In this document: in pieces, positions 7,208 through 10,413 of the stretch
Numbering within the stretch: the first letter of the stretch is position 1
How the letters are laid out: each line of letters begins with the position of its first letter
Source of the DNA: JBKPRX01 sp046734795
GTDB lineage: Bacteria; Actinomycetota; Thermoleophilia; Gaiellales; Gaiellaceae
NCBI GenBank assembly: GCA_046734795.1
Contig: JBKPRX010000091.1
Location: forward strand, 1 to 10,413
Length of the DNA: 10,413 bases
Direction: 5' to 3'
The notes under the pieces: generated by a model
Databases searched by the model: none
Seen by the model: only the letters and a program-made list of their open reading frames with translations
What the model was told of the DNA's origin: nothing
Program-made: the position numbers and the translations under genes

Positions 7208-7944
7208 CGCTTCGCGGCGACGACGATCAGGTCTCGGCTCGACGGCCTGAACGGACCGCGGTCCCAGTCGCCGTACCAGCCGTCGATCACAAAGCCGGTC
7301 GCCTCGAGCAGCGTACGAAGGTAACCCGGATCGATGAACCGGAGCAGCTCGGTGCCGACAATCGGTGCCGAGGCTCCATCGATTTCGTAGATCGCCTCGA
7401 TCTCGATCACGTCGTCATCGATCGCGCGCACGAAACGATACGAGAGGTCGACCTGCTCGCCCGCTCGCGATCGCCCGGTTCGTTTCGTTCGCTCCGGCGT
7501 CCACGCTTCCCACTCCTTGACGGCGGGATTGCGTGTCTCGAAGGCGAAGCGTCCGCCGTCTTCGAGCTGCCGATGCACGTTGTCGAGGACCGCTTGAACG
7601 TCGTCGTCGGTGAGCAGAACCTGGAGCGCGTGGTTCGCCATGATCGCGAGCTCGAACTGCTCCGCCAGGTCGACCGTGCGCGCGTCGCCCTCGACCCACG
7701 TGACGGCCGCGGGATCGCGACGCGCCTCGTCGAGCATCGCCCGAGCCGGGTCGACGCCCACGAGCCGACCTCGATGGCCTTTAGCCGCAGCAGCGCGAAG
7801 AAGCAATCCGGTTCCGCAGCCGAGGTCGAGCACCGAGTCGGCGGACCTGATCAGCTCCAAGTAGAAGTCGTCGCTCGGCCCCCACGGATTCGTCGCGTCG
7901 TAGAGCGAGGCAAGCCGCGGATCCGTGTAGCCGCGTTCGTCCAA
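7204..7944 (-). CDS. Class I SAM-dependent methyltransferase
   Basis: About 246 residues with a Rossmann-type methyltransferase core. Motif I is VLDLGCGTG (38-46), the acidic end of strand 2 is LVGVDPARAMLDEAR (61-75), and the adenine-contacting block is VEGDARTVDL (84-93). Strand 4 and beyond read LAIMANHALQVLL and LEDGGRFAFETRNP. The N-terminus contains DPRLASLYDATNPWGPSDDFYLELI, a segment typical of stand-alone methyltransferases of the Methyltransf_25/11 group. The substrate is unknown. The start is taken at TTG 7942-7944, eight bases after the stop of the upstream hypothetical gene. The frame stays open for 78 more codons upstream, but that part is Arg-rich and overlaps the real upstream gene. 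No clear RBS is present, so translational coupling is likely. Confidence 0.87.
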   Translation of the reverse strand: MDERGYTDPRLASLYDATNPWGPSDDFYLELIRSADSVLDLGCGTGLLLRAAAAKGHRGRLVGVDPARAMLDEARRDPAAVTWVEGDARTVDLAEQFELAIMANHALQVLLTDDDVQAVLDNVHRQLEDGGRFAFETRNPAVKEWEAWTPERTKRTGRSRAGEQVDLSYRFVRAIDDDVIEIEAIYEIDGASAPIVGTELLRFIDPGYLRTLLEATGFVIDGWYGDWDRGPFRPSSRDLIVVAAKR

Positions 7945-7952
7945 CGTGCGAG

Positions 7953-8309
7953 CTATGCGCTCGGTGCGCCGCGAGGATCGTCGTCGACGAACGGCTCGGC
8001 CGCCGGAATCTTGTCGACGATGATGTAGCGGTCCGTTCGTTCGACGACACGTTCGAGCTCCGGGGTCTCGTGCCCGTCCGCGAGAGCGAAGCGATCGTCT
8101 TGTGCGCGCACGGGTTCGTACTCGTCGAGCGTCATCGAAATACGCACGTCGCACCCTCCCGAACGTCCGCATTCGCAATGGAAGTCAAACGGGGTGTCCG
8201 TAGGGAGCGTCCCGCTCGATGCCGCCTTGCGATCGAGCGCCGCCACTCGCTCGTTGACCTCGCGGACGAGTGCCTCGTTCCGCGCCTGTCGTTCGAGCCG
8301 CTTCTCCAT
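7953..8309 (-). CDS. Conserved hypothetical protein with C-x-C...C motif
   Basis: A 118-residue protein of unknown function. Residues 1-30 (MEKRLERQARNEALVREVNE and on) are charged and likely a helix or coiled coil. The centre holds FHCECGRSGGC with Cys 45, 47 and 53 and His 44, a possible metal-binding or redox site. It is followed by ISMTLDEYEPVR and GHETPELERVVERTDRYIIV. This pattern (CEC...C, EYE.VR, GHE, ERVVER) resembles small uncharacterised proteins of Actinobacteria. The ATG start has no well-spaced RBS. The gene ends eight bases before the proposed start of the methyltransferase, so the two probably form a pair. The coding frame is supported by the motif pattern and by being the frame least like a shadow. 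Confidence 0.75.
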   Translation of the reverse strand: MEKRLERQARNEALVREVNERVAALDRKAASSGTLPTDTPFDFHCECGRSGGCDVRISMTLDEYEPVRAQDDRFALADGHETPELERVVERTDRYIIVDKIPAAEPFVDDDPRGAPSA

Positions 8310-8320
8310 CCCTGGAGCTT

Positions 8321-8355
8321 AAAGAGAAGAGCCCCGAAAATCCGGGGCTCTTCTC
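8321..8355 (-). terminator. Intrinsic terminator after the first binding-protein gene
   Basis: A perfect 13-bp stem (8324-8336 with 8343-8355; right arm CGGGGCTCTTCTC) with a 6-base loop. Read on the minus strand it is followed by TTTAAG. It lies 22 bases after the stop of the binding-protein gene and just before the start of the small hypothetical gene, so it separates the two transcripts. The T-run is short but the stem is strong and possibly acts from both sides. Confidence 0.8.
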
Positions 8356-8377
8356 GTCGGACTGCGACCTCAGTCGC

Positions 8378-9643
8378 CTAGTAGCACTTCTTGCCCTTCG
8401 GCTGCGGCCTGCCGTCATACGGCTGACCAAACTCGACGAAGCGACCATCCGTGTACTTCGCCAGGTAGATGGCGGAGATCGGGAAGTAGTCGTTGCACTT
8501 CTGCGAGGTCGTCAGCGTGATGCCCTTGAGCCCGTACGGAAGGTTCGTGATCCGCAGGTTCAGCGCCGCGTGAACGAGGCTGGCGCGCGTGAGGTTCTTG
8601 CCCGCCTTGATCAGCGTCCTCGTGAGCACGTCGGCGGCGCCCCAACCGTAGAGGCTGAAGCCGTCGTTCACGTTGCAGGCCGAGCAGTACTGCCCGAGCT
8701 CTGCCTTGTACGCCTTCATCGCCGGGTCGTTTGCCCACCGCGGATCGCTCGGATCCTTGCCGTACGACGTCGAGTACGCGCCATTCACGAGGCTCGACGC
8801 GCCGGCAGCAGCAGCTGCCCGCATATAGATGTTCGGAGCTGCAACGCCGTTCACGAACGTGATCGGGTTCCAACCGAGCCGAGCCGCAGCAACGAGCATG
8901 CGGATCGAGAACGCCGGCGTCCCGATATCGAAGAACGTGTTCGCGCCCGACGCCTTGAGCTTCGACACGTAACCGCTGAGGTCGGTGTCGGTCAGCTCGT
9001 AGCGCTGGATCTCGATGATCTTGTTGGCCTGATTACCGAGGCCTTGCTTCAGACCATTGATGTAGTCGTTGCCGTAGTCGTCGTTCTGCGCGAGGATCCC
9101 GATCTTCGCCTGCGGCACCTTCGTGCGAATGAAGTGGCCGTAGAGCTTCGCCTCGCTGATGTAGTCGGGGGCATAACCGATCATCGTCGGGTACTGCTTG
9201 TGCTGCGTACCCCAGAACGATGCACCGGTTGCCACGAACAGGTTCGGCACGCCGCGCTGCTTCAAGTAGTCGCGGACTGCGAGGTTGACCTCCGTGCCGA
9301 GAGTCTGAAACGCAGTGAAGATGCCGTCCTGCTCGACGAGCTGACGCATGACCTGCAGCGCCTGCGCAGGCACGTAGCCGTCGTCGAGGTACTTGTAGTT
9401 GATCTGACGTTTGAAGACGCCGCCCCGCGTCTGGTTGAACCACTTGAAATACCCCTCTTCGGCGCGAGCAATCGCACCGTAAGCGGCGGCCGGACCGGTC
9501 AGCGGCATCGCCGAGCCGATCAGGATCGAGCTGCTTGTCAAGCCCGGATCCGCCGATTTCGCGCCCGTCGCGGCTGAAGAAACCACCGCGCCGACGACCA
9601 GCACCAATGCGGTCGCGACGAGCACCTTGACTCTCCTACCCAT
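8378..9643 (-). CDS. ABC transporter substrate-binding protein, branched-chain amino-acid type
   Basis: A 421-residue exported binding protein of the Peripla_BP_6 / LivK-like family. Such proteins capture amino acids, amides or other small organic molecules for an ABC importer; the ligand cannot be told here. The start is ATG 9641-9643, with AGGAGG (9649-9654) five bases upstream; a longer frame to 9736 is rejected because it lacks this. Residues 6-28 form a Sec signal peptide (VKVLVATALVLVVGAVVSSA) with no lipobox cysteine. The mature part starts with ILIGSAMPLTGPAAAYG, the family's first strand and ligand loop. It has exactly four cysteines, all in the C-terminal part (320, 323, 383, 420), and the chain ends in GKKCY. 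No permease or ATPase is adjacent. It is the downstream copy of a tandem pair with the gene at 9856-10413. Confidence 0.93.
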   Translation of the reverse strand: MGRRVKVLVATALVLVVGAVVSSAATGAKSADPGLTSSSILIGSAMPLTGPAAAYGAIARAEEGYFKWFNQTRGGVFKRQINYKYLDDGYVPAQALQVMRQLVEQDGIFTAFQTLGTEVNLAVRDYLKQRGVPNLFVATGASFWGTQHKQYPTMIGYAPDYISEAKLYGHFIRTKVPQAKIGILAQNDDYGNDYINGLKQGLGNQANKIIEIQRYELTDTDLSGYVSKLKASGANTFFDIGTPAFSIRMLVAAARLGWNPITFVNGVAAPNIYMRAAAAAGASSLVNGAYSTSYGKDPSDPRWANDPAMKAYKAELGQYCSACNVNDGFSLYGWGAADVLTRTLIKAGKNLTRASLVHAALNLRITNLPYGLKGITLTTSQKCNDYFPISAIYLAKYTDGRFVEFGQPYDGRPQPKGKKCY

Positions 9644-9666
9644 CCTGCCCTCCTGCTCCGGTAAAC

Positions 9667-9680
9667 GGGGACTAGGCCCC
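9667..9680. promoter_or_regulatory. GC-rich inverted repeat in the 5' leader of the binding-protein gene
   Basis: GGGGACTAGGCCCC is an inverted repeat centred on CTAG with one mismatched pair. It lies 12 bases upstream of the AGGAGG of the binding-protein gene and downstream of its candidate -10 box. It could be an operator or an mRNA hairpin in front of the RBS. Function is inferred from position only. Confidence 0.35.
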
Positions 9681-9694
9681 CGAACGAGAGCGCG

Positions 9695-9700
9695 ATTATG
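9695..9700 (-). promoter_or_regulatory. Candidate -10 box for the first binding-protein gene
   Basis: CATAAT on the minus strand, 52 bases before the ATG, in the most AT-rich stretch of this intergenic region. The -35 at 17 bases (TTCCAA) is poor. The gene follows the terminator of its upstream paralog, so it needs its own promoter, which supports the reading. Confidence 0.4.
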
Positions 9701-9770
9701 ACGCCTTGCTGACGCGATTGGAAGTGGTCTAGCCAAAGTCTTGCATCGGAACCCGAATAGCCCATCAGTC

Positions 9771-9795
9771 GGTCTAGTTAAGGAGGTCTAGTTAA
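9771..9795. repeat. Two direct copies of GGTCTAGTTAA, 14 bases apart
   Basis: GGTCTAGTTAA occurs at 9771-9781 and 9785-9795, separated by GGA. A shortened third copy GGTCTAGCC lies at 9726-9734. All contain CTAG, a rare tetranucleotide in many bacteria. They lie between the terminator of the upstream paralog and the candidate promoter of the downstream one, which suggests binding sites for a regulator, though duplication slippage could also explain the pair. Confidence 0.6.
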
Positions 9796-9827
9796 AGAGA
9801 AGTGGCCCTCGATTGAGGGCCACTTCT
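9794..9827 (-). terminator. Intrinsic terminator after the second binding-protein gene
   Basis: A perfect 13-bp stem (9798-9810 with 9815-9827; left arm AGAAGTGGCCCTC) with a GATT loop. On the minus strand it is followed by CTTTAAC. It lies 28 bases after the stop codon. Position and form match the terminator after the first paralog but the stem sequence is different. Confidence 0.8.
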
Positions 9828-9855
9828 TCCAGCCAGGCGCGGTCTTAGACCGAGG

Positions 9856-10413
9856 TTAGTAGCACCTCTTGCCCTTGGGCTGCGGCCGTCCATCGATGAA
9901 CGGGCCGAACTCGACGAAGCGACCATCGGTGTACTTCGCGAGCTTGATCTGCGAGATCGGGAAGTAGTCGTTGCACTTCTGCGATGTCGTGATCCGGATG
10001 CCCTTGAGCACGTAACCGCTCGTGGTGTTCAGGTTCAACGCGGCGTGAACGAGGCTGGCGCGAGTGAGGTTCTTGCCGGCCTTGATCATCGTCTTCGTCA
10101 TCAGCTCGGCGAGACCGAACCCGTACGTGTTGAAGCTGTCGTTCGGGTTACACGTCGAGCAGTACTTGCCGATGATCGCCTTGTAGAACTTGATCGTCGG
10201 GTCGTTCGCCCAGCGCGGATCGCTCGGATCCTTGCCGTACGAAACGGAGTACGCACCGTTGACCAAGCTGGCAGCGCCGGCAGCAGCAGCTGCCCGCATG
10301 TAGAGGTTCGGAGCTGCAACGCCGTTCACGAACGTGATCGGGTTCCAACCGAGCCGAGCCGCAGCAACGAGCATGCGGATCGAGAACGCCGGCGTCCCGA
10401 TGTCGAAGAACGT
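9856..10413 (-). CDS. Second substrate-binding protein paralog, C-terminal part (cut by window edge)
   Basis: The last 185 residues of a Peripla_BP_6-type binding protein; the frame is open to the right edge (TFFDIGTPAFSIRML and on), so the start and signal peptide lie outside the window. It aligns end to end with the neighbouring binding protein at roughly 80% identity by eye, with a one-codon length difference near LNTTSGYVLKG. All four cysteines are kept (YCSTC, SQKCN, GKRCY end). Variable residues cluster in YKAIIGKYCSTCNPNDSFNTYGFGLAE-like positions and in the loop before LKGI, where ligand specificity may differ. It is not a pseudogene as far as visible; truncation is only by the window. 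Confidence 0.92.
   Translation of the reverse strand, partial: TFFDIGTPAFSIRMLVAAARLGWNPITFVNGVAAPNLYMRAAAAAGAASLVNGAYSVSYGKDPSDPRWANDPTIKFYKAIIGKYCSTCNPNDSFNTYGFGLAELMTKTMIKAGKNLTRASLVHAALNLNTTSGYVLKGIRITTSQKCNDYFPISQIKLAKYTDGRFVEFGPFIDGRPQPKGKRCY

Noticed and set aside
5293..8028. 911-codon open frame on the plus strand
   Set aside because: It is an Arg/Pro-rich shadow of the HesB-like, CoA ligase and methyltransferase genes caused by high GC; no domain is recognisable.
7945..8178. N-terminal extension of the methyltransferase (78 residues)
   Set aside because: The extension is Arg-rich and overlaps the better-supported 118-residue gene in another frame; family sequence begins near the TTG at 7944.
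9644..9736. 31-residue extension of the first binding protein
   Set aside because: It would bury the signal peptide, and ATG 9643 has an AGGAGG at ideal spacing.
9856..10374. Second binding protein as a short stand-alone gene or truncated pseudogene starting at ATG 10374
   Set aside because: The frame continues upstream to the window edge with sequence matching the paralog, so it is only cut by the window.

Overview
The window looks like a chromosomal segment of a high-GC actinobacterium. It has GC-rich codon use throughout, frequent GTG/TTG starts, an LysA/LeuRS pair of actinobacterial type and an actinobacterial cysteine-free HesB-like protein. The class Thermoleophilia (Gaiella/Solirubrobacter relatives) fits best by overall feel, but this is an impression and no marker comparison was run.

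Left part (1-3804, all minus strand): a likely operon leuS -> comEA -> comEC. Leucyl-tRNA synthetase is followed after about 20 bases by a membrane-anchored DNA-binding competence protein (SLBB plus helix-hairpin-helix). ComEA in turn overlaps the GTG start of the DNA-uptake channel ComEC by a GTGA junction. ComEC runs off the left edge.

Centre (3805-7207): a 137-base divergent intergenic region separates leuS (minus) from lysA (plus). Just before the leuS ribosome-binding site lies a complete intrinsic terminator on the leuS strand (7-bp stem plus T6). Upstream of it are a second hairpin, a competing antiterminator pairing and a tiny possible leader ORF with tandem Leu codons. This reads as a transcription attenuator controlling leuS and the com genes behind it, and it is the most interesting feature here. 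On the plus strand follow lysA (diaminopimelate decarboxylase), a HesB/IscA-like protein with no cysteines, and an AMP-forming fatty-acid CoA ligase of the AlkK/FadD type.

Right part (7204-10413, all minus strand): a class I SAM-dependent methyltransferase whose stop codon overlaps that of the CoA ligase; a small Cys-containing hypothetical protein just upstream of it; then two tandem paralogous periplasmic-binding-protein genes (branched-chain amino-acid / Peripla_BP_6 type). Each of these two is followed by its own strong terminator hairpin. The second is cut by the right edge. The two copies are about 80% identical in protein by eye over the shared part and nearly base-identical in one 108-base block, which points to recent duplication or gene conversion. 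No permease or ATPase gene is visible beside them.

No tRNA, rRNA, CRISPR array or insertion sequence was recognised, and no stretch longer than 300 bases lacks a gene.
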